From NCBI RefSeq assembly GCF_932526225.1, contig NC_064036.1:10237519-10301518 (forward strand): DNA of 64,000 nt, in the 5' to 3' direction. Both the position numbers and the translations under genes were made by a program. The notes below the pieces were generated by a model that was not told the origin of the DNA, did not search any database, and worked only from the letters and a program-made list of their open reading frames with translations. Of the stretch, positions 1 to 10,700 are shown piece by piece (position 1 is the first letter of the stretch; each line of letters begins with the position of its first letter). The stretch is from Nematostella vectensis. Its lineage: Eukaryota; Cnidaria; Anthozoa; Actiniaria; Edwardsiidae.

Positions 1-1407
1 CCATTGCACTTTATTCTGGCTTCTCTGAGTTGGACAAGCTAAGAGAGGAAAATCGTCTCCTAAAGGCCGAGGTCGAAAGCCTCAGAAGCCAGTTGACCTC
101 CTCTAGGAGACAACCAGGTGAGCTAGGAAACATAAAAAATGACTTTGCAATACTGTACAGTGGTTTTATTATTTTCCACCGAGCGTCGGCTACTTTAAAA
201 AAAAGTTTATTTTAAGCCGCATTGTAACCAGTTTACTTCCGGTCGATTGCGTAACGATCTCCGATGATTTTTAATGAAATAGGCGAAAAATATTTCCAAA
301 TATTGAAAGCAGTGTGTCTATTGGAAGTTTCTTTGATGATGTGATCAGTTAGAGCGGATGGCCTGTAAATATCTCGGATTCTAATAGATTCTTTTGTCTT
401 TTAACGGTTTAGGTTCCGTCGAAGCTCCGGAAATAAACGGCTGACGATGCGGCTTTAAGTTTAAGTTTTATTTGAACTAATAAAATAACTTCCACCGCCT
501 ACTCTGAAACTACGCTACATAACGGATATTCATTTTCGTCATATCACATCTTTTAATTATTCTTTACTTTATTTATTTTCCCAGTGCCATCTGGTGAAGT
601 TATCAACTTTTTCCGTGACTTTGTCTCATTTAATGATGTGACAAACATCCAATACTCTGTTGTCGGTGGTGCTCCTTGTCAAGAGTACACGATCAGGGCA
701 AACCTAAACCCAGGACCCACAACAAGCCAGGTAGGGTCTCAAGTGCCAGGCCTTAAAATGTCAAATTTTCTTTATATTTATCTACAATTTTTCTTGCGTT
801 TGTGTTTGACCAATTTAAACTTGTGTTGCGCTTATTGTTGTGCCTGTTGTCCTTTAATGAGTACTAACCTTTGAAAATCTTACTAGAATGTCCGTTGACC
901 ATTTCTATTTTTTTTTACAGAATCAGCGCAGCAGGGACGACGTTAAACTACTGGATTCAAGCGACGTTTATGTCAACCGTAATGCTTTGCGAAGCTGTGT
1001 ACAAGCAGGGCACTCAGCAAAAGGCCCCATTGGGCTTTTAAAAAAACTCATTCCAATAGTTTTTTCTGCCGAGGAGCTTGCAAGGTCGTGCGGCCAAGGA
1101 CTCGCTCGCGGAGGGGCATCTCAGAAGGAGGATGGGAAAGCCCCTCTTGACCAGCACAAGGTCAATGCTTGCAAAGGTAAATTTCAAGCTAAATTTGTTA
1201 GGAAATTAAACAATTTTGTTTGTCAATTTCAAGTCATTGTTAAATATGTGGTCTTCGTATTTAATTTCAGATTACCTTGTCGCCTTCTGCCTCCAGAATA
1301 AAATGGCCCAGCCAGGAGCGCAAGAGATAAATAAAGCGTTCACGCAACAAATTACATATGCGAGGACAAAATTAAAAATGCAGAGTGCTGCCGTGAACAC
1401 TGAGTAG
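1..1407 (+). CDS. BEN-domain protein, 3' part (four exons)
   Basis: Exons read as about 1-117, 585-730, 921-1176 and 1271-1407, joined in phase 1, 0 and 1, with clean acceptors (CCCAG, TTACAG, TTTCAG) and stop TAG at 1405. The first exon is open to the window edge and encodes a Leu/Glu-rich heptad stretch (LDKLREENRLLKAEVESL), a probable coiled coil. Exons 3 and 4 encode a helical domain starting LLDSSDVYVNRNAL, with SAEELARSCGQGLARGG and ending DYLVAFCLQ, which I recognise as a BEN domain. BEN domains bind DNA or chromatin proteins and usually act in transcriptional repression; coiled coil plus C-terminal BEN is a known arrangement. The 5' end lies outside the window. The family call is by recalled pattern; no specific paralogue is assigned. 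Confidence 0.75.
212..458. mobile_element. Short inverted-repeat element (MITE family A, copy 1)
   Basis: About 247 bp, bounded by inverted ends reading TTAAGCCGCATTGT and its complement ACGATGCGGCTTTAA, each followed by the arm CAGTTTACTTCCGG or a degenerate form. It lies in the first visible intron of the BEN gene. Closely similar sequence recurs at 38651-38901, 54981-55492 (interrupted) and 48620-48720 (fragment), so this is a dispersed non-autonomous DNA element. The TTAA at the ends may be the target duplication. Confidence 0.75.
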
Positions 1408-1589
1408 ATATAATGATCACCGTCTTTTATGTATTTCTTTTTATACACTAGACGGTCGAGGTTTATACACGATTAAAAGTAGTACTAACCATACATGTTG
1501 TAGATCTGTTGATTATTAGAAGATAGTAAATGATTGATTAAAGTCACGACCGAACTTTAGAACCTAAATCCAACCTAACTAAGGCCTAA

Positions 1590-1777
1590 TTGAGCGAACG
1601 ATTTTGGCTACGGTTTTAGGTCGTAAATTGGGTTCCTTTTACGCTCAAATTAGTCTCAAATATTTAGGTTCGTGCGAGGCTCATTTTGGCTGAGATTTGG
1701 CTTTAAACATTTAGGCTCAATTTAGGCTCATTTTCGCTCAAAATGTGGCTCAAATTTTAGGCCCGAATTTGGCTCAG
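1590..1777. repeat. Degenerate short repeat (GGCTCAAATTTAGG-like)
   Basis: Irregular copies of a 10-15-base T/A-rich motif containing GGCTCA and TTTAGG run up to the splice acceptor of the membrane-protein exon. No coding potential is seen here. Confidence 0.5.
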
Positions 1778-2251
1778 TTTAACGGCGTAATTTTTCGTAC
1801 GGGTAATAGCCTTGAAGAACTGTACAAGAAATATATCAAGTCGCTTGATGCAGAAGATACACATTTAAAACCGATTTCCACCAGTGCACACCCATCCAGA
1901 GCAACAACAACTACAAAACCATTACCCAAACAGTACCAACCGACGAGTGATGAGACCCATGCAGCTTCTCCCCTGGAGAGTACCAACCCTTGGTCTGGAA
2001 ACCTGATGTTTCTACTGGCTGTGACCCTGATGTTCCTAGTGCTTCTGCTTTTGGTTGGGGTCATGATCTATTACATTAGACGGAAAGGCTGCTACCATAT
2101 GTGCTTATCACAGCTGAACTGCATTCAGCAGTGGAAAGATGCCCACTGTGACGACATCGCGCCGCCTCAGGAATCCGACCCTTGGATGACCATCAACGCT
2201 GGAGGCTACAATGTTAAGACTGGCAAGATTACATACGCTGCTTTTGTATGA
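1778..2251 (+). CDS. Terminal exon of an unrecognised single-pass membrane protein
   Basis: An open frame ending TGA at 2249 has no ATG near its 5' end. The best explanation is an internal acceptor (TTGGCTCAG) at 1777, making this a last exon. It encodes a Thr/Ser/Pro-rich extracellular-type stretch, a strong transmembrane helix (NLMFLLAVTLMFLVLLLLVG), a basic stop-transfer IRRKGC, and a short tail of about 60 residues ending ITYAAFV. The tail has SDPWMTINAGGYN, which could be a cytoplasmic tyrosine motif. I do not recognise the family. No upstream exon is evident between 1408 and 1777, where the sequence is a degenerate GGCTCAAATTTAG-like repeat. The rest of the gene may lie left of the window, with the BEN gene in an intron, or this may be a broken gene. 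Confidence 0.5.
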   Translation, partial: FNGVIFRTGNSLEELYKKYIKSLDAEDTHLKPISTSAHPSRATTTTKPLPKQYQPTSDETHAASPLESTNPWSGNLMFLLAVTLMFLVLLLLVGVMIYYIRRKGCYHMCLSQLNCIQQWKDAHCDDIAPPQESDPWMTINAGGYNVKTGKITYAAFV

Positions 2252-3280
2252 GTGCATCTGCAAATTTATGGTTCTGTTATGTGCAGCCTGTTTGTGATTT
2301 ATATGCAGAATGTTGTGTTTATAGCCCCAAGCAGTATAGGGTGCTTTGGGTTTTTGAGGGACTTCCCACTGATTTAACATAAGAAGACGTAGTAATGAAT
2401 ATTGTTTGGATAAAAATATATAAGCTTATATTCCTTATATTTGTTTGAATGTATTGCAGTTTATCATTGATAACGTGGGTGTGATTATAATAATACTTAA
2501 GAATTATACCATAATTTATCATTTGATGATTTTTTGGTAATTGAACTTTAGATTACTATTGTAGTTATTACGCCTACATAGAATCAAATTTTTACTTCGA
2601 TCTTAAAATAATAAAAAAAGATGCTAATCAAGCGTTCAGCTTCAAGCTCTTCACATCTTAAAAACAGCTGCAATGACTTTGGACGAAGAAAATCAACTCG
2701 CTTCTAGCATGCGAAAAATTCAGACATGAACATAAGCAGGGTCGATTGTCAAAACCGGCCCAAAATCCTGTCAGCTTGTGTCATCTAACAGGACCGAGTC
2801 ACAAAAGCGCCGCTAGCTATTCATCCTTTCCTTATATGGTCATGGCGTGATTCTCATTCGATAAAGCGTGAAATTTTACACAAACTTGTCTCATACATCA
2901 TTCTCTTTCAAAGTCAAACAACGCTAAAAATCTATACTAATTTCATCGCTTCTAAATCTACGACAACATCACATCTTTCAGTATGAGGCATCGTGATCAA
3001 CAGAGATCTTATTATACGATCGCGGGAGTGGTGGGAGTATATATTTTATTTTTTTATTGATATCTCCCTGATAAGCGCCCATGTTCTACATAATAAAATT
3101 TCCGCAACGCCTCTAAAGTACAAGGACTTTCGCATAACGCTCGCGAAGCAACTGATTGCTGACTTCAATGGAAGAAAGCGCGTGGGTCGGCCAACTTTAT
3201 AGTTTTGCTTCTAATAAAAGAACTAGAGCAGTGACTAATTATTGCGTGCTTGTAGTCCAATTAATTCAGGCACAGGGGTC
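2252..3280. other. No gene seen
   Basis: AT-rich sequence following the membrane-protein stop codon, presumably its 3' UTR and then intergenic or intronic DNA. Only short chance open frames occur on either strand. No repeat with clear ends was found. Confidence 0.5.
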
Positions 3281-3283
3281 ATG

Positions 3284-3738
3284 TCAAGAACTTAGGCGTG
3301 AAAGGGTTAACTGCAGATTTATCGGGACAGCTTCTGTCCGCATCATTTTCTTAAATTCTTCTATAGCAATCATAGAAAATTTGTGAATTTCACAATTTCC
3401 TTGCGCGTGTTTTGTAATGGGCGAAGCGGCCGAAGTCCAATTTGTAAGAGGAGACTTCAATAATTTGTCTAACTTATTAGCGTTTCGCCCACACTGAACT
3501 CCGAAACAAACACAAGCTAAGCAAAACACTCCATTGTAATATTTAGAGCAGCCATGGATATTTCTTTAGCCAGTTTAAAACAAACTTGCGAGATTTTCCA
3601 TTCTCTATTGACACCGGGAAATCGGAAAGCTCACCTGGTTTCCATACATTCTCGATGAATTTCAACTTGTCCTGAGGCGAATATCTGGCGATCTTGTCGA
3701 AGACTAAGCCAATGTCGTAGGGAGAACAATCCTCCTTC
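3284..3738 (-). pseudogene. TTF-zinc-finger (ZMYM1/hAT-like) protein remnant
   Basis: On the minus strand the translation has CSPYDIGLVFDKIARYS, then KLKFIENVWKPGE, then KFVLNWLKKYPWL. After a one-base frame change near 3548 it continues SKYYNGVFCLACVCFG and WTSAASPITKH. This order (DIG box, W-x-P, RxF/KxF..WL..YPWL, CxxC, W...H) is that of the TTF-type zinc finger at the N-terminus of ZMYM1-like, hAT-derived proteins. The frameshift and absence of the downstream dimerisation domain mark it as a decayed transposase-related fragment rather than a gene. Nothing in the flanks shows terminal repeats. Confidence 0.6.
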
Positions 3739-3739
3739 C

Positions 3740-6700
3740 TACAGACAGAGCACGAGCCATAAAGAGTAAAAACTAGTGCAATTTGTTAACTAATTCCTTC
3801 GTAAACTCCGATGCAAGGACTCTAGTGAAGGCAAACGAAATGAGACCGTTAGGGGAGGTACAAACCCTTTTATACTTTTGTCGATAGTTTCCGTTAGCCA
3901 ATCAAAAATGGTTTTGAGTGAGTTCCAACACAATGAAAAAATTTCCAGCCAATCGCGCGAGGTTTTGAGTGTGTTCCAGTGCTAACTATAATAACACCTC
4001 ACCCACCCCCTTGCTTGCAAATTGGTGACAATATTTTCCGATCTTATCCGACGGATTTCCGAAGGTTTCCGAAAAGTGATCGAAGCTCAAATCCAAAGCT
4101 CGTGATCCAGGGCGCTCCGTGAAGTCGCATAAGAATAATAACGACGATAAGGCATCTTTTTACGTGTTTAATTTAATAAAAAGCAAAAATACAGAAGATT
4201 GAATGATTTCCACAGACAAGCCAATAGTTTCTAGGGAGATCGGAGTATTTTTAAAAATGCCATTTAAGTTCAAAATAACTTGGTCTGAAAAACTTTGAGT
4301 GTGTTCCGGAACTCATGTAAACTACCCTGGATCCAACCCTGCTGTACATGGTCCATCGCACGGAACTGTGGCTGCCACCATAGTTAGTTTTTATATTCAT
4401 TTTTTCCCAATTTGTTTATTTTGGGGTACGTCCTTCATAAGCCTCGTGCCCGTTTACGTATGACCCCCCATTATTCATCTTTGTTGTCTAATAAAGCTAT
4501 TGAAGACTATTCTAGTAATCAGTAACACTTTTGTGTTTTCTTGAGGTTTTACACCCAGCCTGTCAACTAAAAAAGTTGTCCATGTAGACGGTGACAACTA
4601 AAATGGCGGCTTCGATGAAATTCGCAAAACCATTTGAGTGTCCGTGTAAATCGGAGTTCCTGGACCAAGTTGTCGGCACAACCATGAGCTTTTCTACTAC
4701 CGTGAGGTTTCCTGGCTTTAACCACCATTTCCTTTACCCACCATCCTTTTTTTCGTTTTGATACCAAAATCATCAATGTGGCGGGGATTCCTGAAGCAAC
4801 CTGAGCTGAGCTTGTTTCCTCGAAAGAGGATCCATTTTTCAAGTCGCGAAATCTTCATTTCTGTTGATGTTTTGCGTATCGCTGCTGTGCAAGCGGATTA
4901 CGGGCGCGCAAGAAACGAAAGTTGATAACTAAAAGTTGTTGACCGTCTACACGAGCAATTAAAAATTGTCAGCTCTTCGCAACTAGGAAAGCGCAACTGG
5001 ACTACCCCGTTCTCGTCTTACGTAAAAAATCAAGCAGTTGCGTTTGGGCTTGCGTTTTAGTGGGAATCGGTAAATTACGTTGGCTGAGCTTGCGCTTACG
5101 TCCTAGTGAGAACCAACCTTTAGACACGTAATACGTGATTGTAATTTGTAAACATTATCACCCTATCACCCCCACCTATCCTCTTAATTACTGGGATACC
5201 TGTGATAGCCCATTCATAATATGCAATTTTTTTTTCTGCCCGCGATATGGCCAAAGTTGCGCAATAACCCAAGAACCTTTGTGCCATAGTCGATCCCTTC
5301 TGCATAATTTAAAACTGTGTCATGGCCGCCACTTTGATTTTGAAATTCCAGCTCTCAGATCCATGTTATTTCTGCAGTTGAAAGCCAGATTCGCGATTTC
5401 ATTACTTCATATATTACCATAGTCTTAATCTCAACCAGGTAATTATGCAAAATCATCTCAGCTTGGATTGATTTCGTTTATTTACTCGTGTTTCCATTTC
5501 CGACCCGATCAAGACCCGAGACAAGTGGCGAGCTACTTTAGACAAATACAGTTTACTTCAAGACGTAATTAAATGTTCTCTGGACACTCATGAATGGACT
5601 GGAGGTATTTACCTTGATTGCTTAATCTATTTTGAAGTGGAAGTATTTTGAAGCTTATTGATGAAAATCGTCTAAGAGACCATGACACGAAAAATATAAG
5701 CTTTTATAACAAAATATAGGACAAAAGATAGGACAATCAGCCCCATCTACTTTAAATGGAGCACACCTCAAGTCCACTCCCACCTTAAAAGATGATGCTT
5801 CTTACCTTTCTTGCCCCAATCAGTGTTGTGATATGGCATTTACAATAAAAAAAAACAAGATTATACATATATTTTTATTATATCCAAAGGTGGTGGGCAG
5901 TAGTATCTTTGTCATATGTCACAGGGCAAAAACAAATTGCAGATCTCAGGTATCCCAGTCAACCCTGTGCGCAGGGTCTAGTTGATATAGTTATCATCCG
6001 CCGACATTAGAGAAATCGTTGTGGACGTGAGCTCCGTCTATGCCCGTGAGAAATTGTTTCCCTTTGAAACAAGGACCCGCGGTATAAAAGGCGCGGACCT
6101 GGTCCAAGTCGTCATTCTCGCTAGACCACGTCAAGTCCAGAGCTCCGTAAATATCGTAAAAGCAGCCGTAGATTAAATTTGATCATTTCGAAGTTGAAAA
6201 CAACGTTCTGTATACACAAGGCAATAACGGCGAGCTTCTTGGGACTGGTTTTTGCTTCAAAATCGCTCCAATCCCCGTCTTTTGTCTTCTATTTTCCGCA
6301 ACCAATTTCTTCAAGTTTTAGAATGAAAGTTCATGTGTTACTTGGTGCGTGCGACTTGCAATTATTTTTTGTTAGACAAGTTGCAACTGAAAATATCCAC
6401 AGGTAGCCCAAGCTCTTCATTTGTCCCTAATGATATTTAGGGCGAAAAACAAGATTAGTGAAAAATGAAAAACAACTTGTTGAAAAGACGTGTGTTGTAT
6501 AGTGTTGTGTTACTTTTTTCATGTTTACTTCTCTGCTTACCTGTGGGTTATAGACCACCATGGTCTCTTGCTTCTTTTTATTATATATGGCTACGATGGT
6601 ACGAGCGCGCGCTCTGATTGGCTGATTAATGTGCTTCACTTATTTTTTGACCAGCGAGCGGACAAAAATTAAATGGCTCTTTTTTGGGGGGGAGGGGGGC

Positions 6701-6783
6701 TTTGGGTGCTTCTCCCTGTTAAGGCTCACCCATAATAGCTCACCATGGTCTCCTTCCTTCTATCTCCCTCCTCATTTCTACAG
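3740..6783. other. Non-coding stretch upstream of the M13 exons
   Basis: The N-terminal half of the M13 peptidase was looked for here (its CxxFYxYACGxW-type motif and the conserved TPRDE-like segment) and was not found on either strand. A short start-less open frame at about 5440-5640 (containing ISDPIKTRDKW) was considered but resembles no M13 segment. The stretch contains an inverted-repeat element at 4563-4970 and a sequence near 6070-6110 matching the terminus of the TTAA element at 35964-36343. Confidence 0.45.
4563..4970. repeat. Inverted-repeat element with GTAGACGGT ends
   Basis: The left end, CAACTAAAAAAGTTGTCC followed by ATGTAGACGGTGACAAC, is imperfectly repeated in inverted orientation at 4921-4970 (GTTGTTGACCGTCTACACGA). 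About 400 bp in between shows no convincing gene. It is probably a non-autonomous DNA transposon; the ends are not sharp enough to name a target duplication. Confidence 0.45.
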
Positions 6784-7463
6784 AGCCATGGCCAACTACC
6801 TGATGTCACAAGTAGTGAGACAGTTCGCTACCGCCCTCTCTTCTCCATTCATGAACGCTTACCGGAGCTTCTGGACCGAGGTGTACGGGTTAACAAAGTT
6901 TAGCCCTCCCTGGCTTGGGTGTGTCCGGTCCACCAACAAGCATCTCGGAAGTGCCCTAGGACTACACTTTGTGAGGAGAAAGTTTAAAGACGATGCACTA
7001 AAACAGGCAAGACTGCAGAATAACACTTAATGTTCGATATACCAGAGGAGACCGCTCTGCCTCTATAACTCCTTGTTTCCTAACGGATTTGCTGGCTCGA
7101 AACGCACTGTTACGTATAGTTTTGCGAACATTTTGTGAGCTGATGGGTGCATATTCAGAATCAGTTGAATGTTTCGCTTTTTTTGGGAAAAGCCGCGTGG
7201 CCTTCGGAACACTTTGTTTAGCGTCACTCTTACGAAAGGCCGGGGGAAGTCAGGAGGGGGAGGGGGTGAGGGGCGGGATAAGCAACCAAAAATAGTTCCC
7301 CGTTAGGGGAGGGGAGGCCGAGGGAATGCTTCCCCTCTTTGTCGCCGCTACTGTCAAGGGTACTGTAGGGATAAGTGTTATTACAACAAATTATATGCTT
7401 TTGGATATCATTTGTCTTAATCCTCATCCCCTGTCTGAAAAAGAAACCTAAAACCCGCCATGC

Positions 7464-7503
<40 letters not shown>

Positions 7504-7691
7504 ATGGTTGAAGGCTTTCATAGAAAGTGCTCAATACTCGAAAGTAGAGCGGTGTATAGTGTTGGTTTGAGAAAAATACAAACTACATAGGTTTCCCTAC
7601 AGGTCTGTTTCGTGGTTGCCCACTGATGAGTGGGCAACCACGAAACAGACCTGTAGGGAAACCTATGTAGTTTGTATTTTTCTCAAACCAA

Positions 7692-7755
<64 letters not shown>

Positions 7756-10700
7756 AACGGCTGATAAAGTGATCGTTCTATTATTAAGGCTACTATAAAT
7801 ATTTATGCCGATGAAATTGACTTCAGGCGGAGAATCTAATCCACGACTTGACCCAGGCATACCTGAAACACTTCAAGGACGACGTGACATGGATGGATAG
7901 CAAAACGCGTGAAGCGGCAATGAAGAAGGTATTAGAACCTGGGTTTCTTAATTATTCTTCTGTATTTAAAGTGTGTTTGTGTGTGTGTGGGGGATGGGTT
8001 CCGCCCACCCTACCCCTAGCTTTATTTGCCTGGAATTTAATTTAAGATATCAAAATCTCACGGGGAAAAATGCGTATTCTGAAGAATTTCCACCCATGAC
8101 AAAACAAGGCCAGTTCCAACATAGTAAAATGTTTCATCATAACAACGCGGAGAGATATTCACAGAATGTTGATTTAGTGTTTTAAAATTAATAAAAACTC
8201 GTGATAGAACTTGTAAAAGTACATAGCCTCTGCTAGCCAAATGTAACAATGAGGCCCTTAACGTCCATTTTTGATTCCTTTTCTTTGTTAAGCATGCTGA
8301 GTCTCAGAGAAAGTGAAATAATCGTGATTGATGTTTTTAAGGTGCTTGGCATGGTCGAGAAGGTTGGCTACTCAAAGAAGATAAAGGACAAGAAATTCCT
8401 CGCAAAGGAGTATAAAGACGTAAGGACCCCCCAATCATGGATGATTATCAGCGGCGTAGCCAGGAATTTTTACAGGAGGGGGACCAAAAGGCCCTTTCAA
8501 GGCATTTTTTTCCTGTAATTTAGAAAATGTCTCATACATTTTTGTATTTTCGGCTGCTAGAAAGGTTGCCCGGCCTCTGGGCCGCCCCCTGACTACGCCC
8601 ATGATTATTGTTTCTCTTCCCGCAACCCCTATATCCTCCGTGTCGTCTACGTTTGCGTGACCCTGGCTGCCAAAAGGAGGATTTTTCGTTAAAAAAAAAA
8701 TTAACAGTTATCTTAGAAAAATCTGTAGAGCTCAAAAACGAAATAGCAGCGAAGACACCAATAAAGAAAAAGCGAAAAAAAAAAACAAGAACAAACCAAA
8801 GTTTTAAATCAACATTTTAGCACTTGATTCAGTAGCCATTTGGACTTTTTTTTTAATATGCAGTGCGACGCGCGCTAGCGTTTGGCCGCCTTGACAGTTT
8901 TTTGAAGTAAGGGCCAATAACGATGCCAAGGCTATCGCTGATTGGCTAGTGAAGTTCATGTCGATCAAAGAAATACTTCAGTGCACATCATAGCAGGTAA
9001 AATCAAAACTGCGATTCTCACATGCCAATAGGCAAAGTCGTTAAACTTTGTATTGCGGGCCACGGTAGCGCGCGTCGCATGGCAAACGGTAACGCGCCAC
9101 GTTAGCGCGTGTCGCGTGGCAAACTATGTATAGGGGGGGGGGGGGCACGGTGGGGCTATTGAAGCCCTTTTTGATGAGTTTAATTTAAATCCCCGACGCA
9201 ATCAGCTTCTTGAGAACACAAATAAATAAGCTTTTATACATATAAATTTAGATGGAAGTCAACCCTCTAACATACTTCGACAACATAGTGAAGGATTACC
9301 AAGCTGCCGTACTCTATGTTTTGCATTCGCTTGGCTCCGTGCCAACGCGCTCTGGGTAAGTATAAACTTGTGTGCCTTTATTAGTACAGGAAAATGGTGC
9401 AGAATTTATGCTGAATTGTTCAAATTAATAGAAGGGTTATGAAATTTGGCAGGGTGATCTTTGCACCACGAGTAATTCTAGATAGGATGCCATGCCCAAA
9501 AACAGGTACTTCCAGTTTTATAGGGGTGGAACTGATTATCACAAAAATGAACGGAAACATACACTTAATGGTAATGTACGGGCCCAAACTTTTTCAGGTA
9601 GATAAAGGCTAATATATTTCCTATTACCGTTACAAGGGCAACGCCCTCACAACGATACTTCCAGTGTTATAGAGATGCAATTACTACGATAAAAATAAAT
9701 ATAAAACCCACTAAATATGCTAGTTAAAGATACTTTTACTCTTGTATATGGATTAACATATTTGCCACGAACAGTTTGTGATGGCATGCCACGCCCAAGT
9801 TTGGGTACTTACAGTTTTACAGGAATGTTTCATTAAGCAAACGATTTTTCCTATGGCGAGGTTGGAAAACATTTTAACGGAGCTTTTTACCGGGGATCTG
9901 TTTATTAACAATAGTTTATGACACATAGGGGGGTCTGTGTGATGCTCTTGTTTATAAGCGAGCGTAAACCGGCATATTTCAGTCTCCGCCGACATATAAA
10001 CATGTCGCTGTTTTACGTAGAGCAACGGCATGGTTATATGTCGGTGTTGTTGTTGTTGTTGTCGTTGTTCTTCTGGTTGCTGTAACTATTGTTGCTAATA
10101 ATTTGTTGGCGTTGTGACGTGGTAAATGCATACTGTCATTTTATTTCTTTACACTGTTGTAGTTTTGACATGGATATTACGACACAAAACGCCCAATATT
10201 CACCCAAGCAAAACACGATTGGTAAATATTTTTGATTAATTTTTTTTGCAAGTTTAATGCAAATGTCATGGATAATTATATGTATAAATTCACACTGATC
10301 AATTGTTCCTGTTCTTCAGAGGTCGCTGCAGGCCTGTTTCAACCACCGCTATTCCACAAGGACTACCCTCGGTGAGTTTATCCATCCCTTATCCACTGCC
10401 ACTGTCTAGCCTCCCTGTATAACATATCATTTTTTTTTTCTGTTTGTAGCGCTGTGACGTATGGCGGCATTGGAATGGCAGCAGGGCATGAGATGACCCA
10501 CGGATTCGATACCAGTGGTGAGGCAGATGTGCTCCCTCCCTCCCTCCCTTCCTTTCTTACCCTCTTCCTCCCTCCCTCCCTTTCTTATCCTCTTCCTCCC
10601 TCCCTTCCTTTCTTACCCTCTTCCTCCCTCCCTCCCTCTCTTACCCTCTTCATCCCTTCCTTTCTTACCCTCTTCCTTCCTTCCTTTCTTACCCTCTTCC

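Larger units (their letters stand above)
7007..7826 (+). other. GC-AG intron of the M13 gene
   Basis: Exon 1 ends CTAAAACAG and is followed by GCAAGA, not GT. The next exon starts after CTTCAG at 7827 with GCGGAGAAT. The join gives [14 protein letters not shown] in phase 0 and aligns with the neprilysin family. No GT donor nearby preserves the alignment. GC-AG introns are a minor but normal class. The intron also carries the palindrome with the hammerhead core. Confidence 0.7.

Noticed and set aside
5440-5640. Candidate upstream exon of the M13 gene
   Set aside because: The frame is short, lacks a clear acceptor, and does not resemble the family segment expected before ANYLM.
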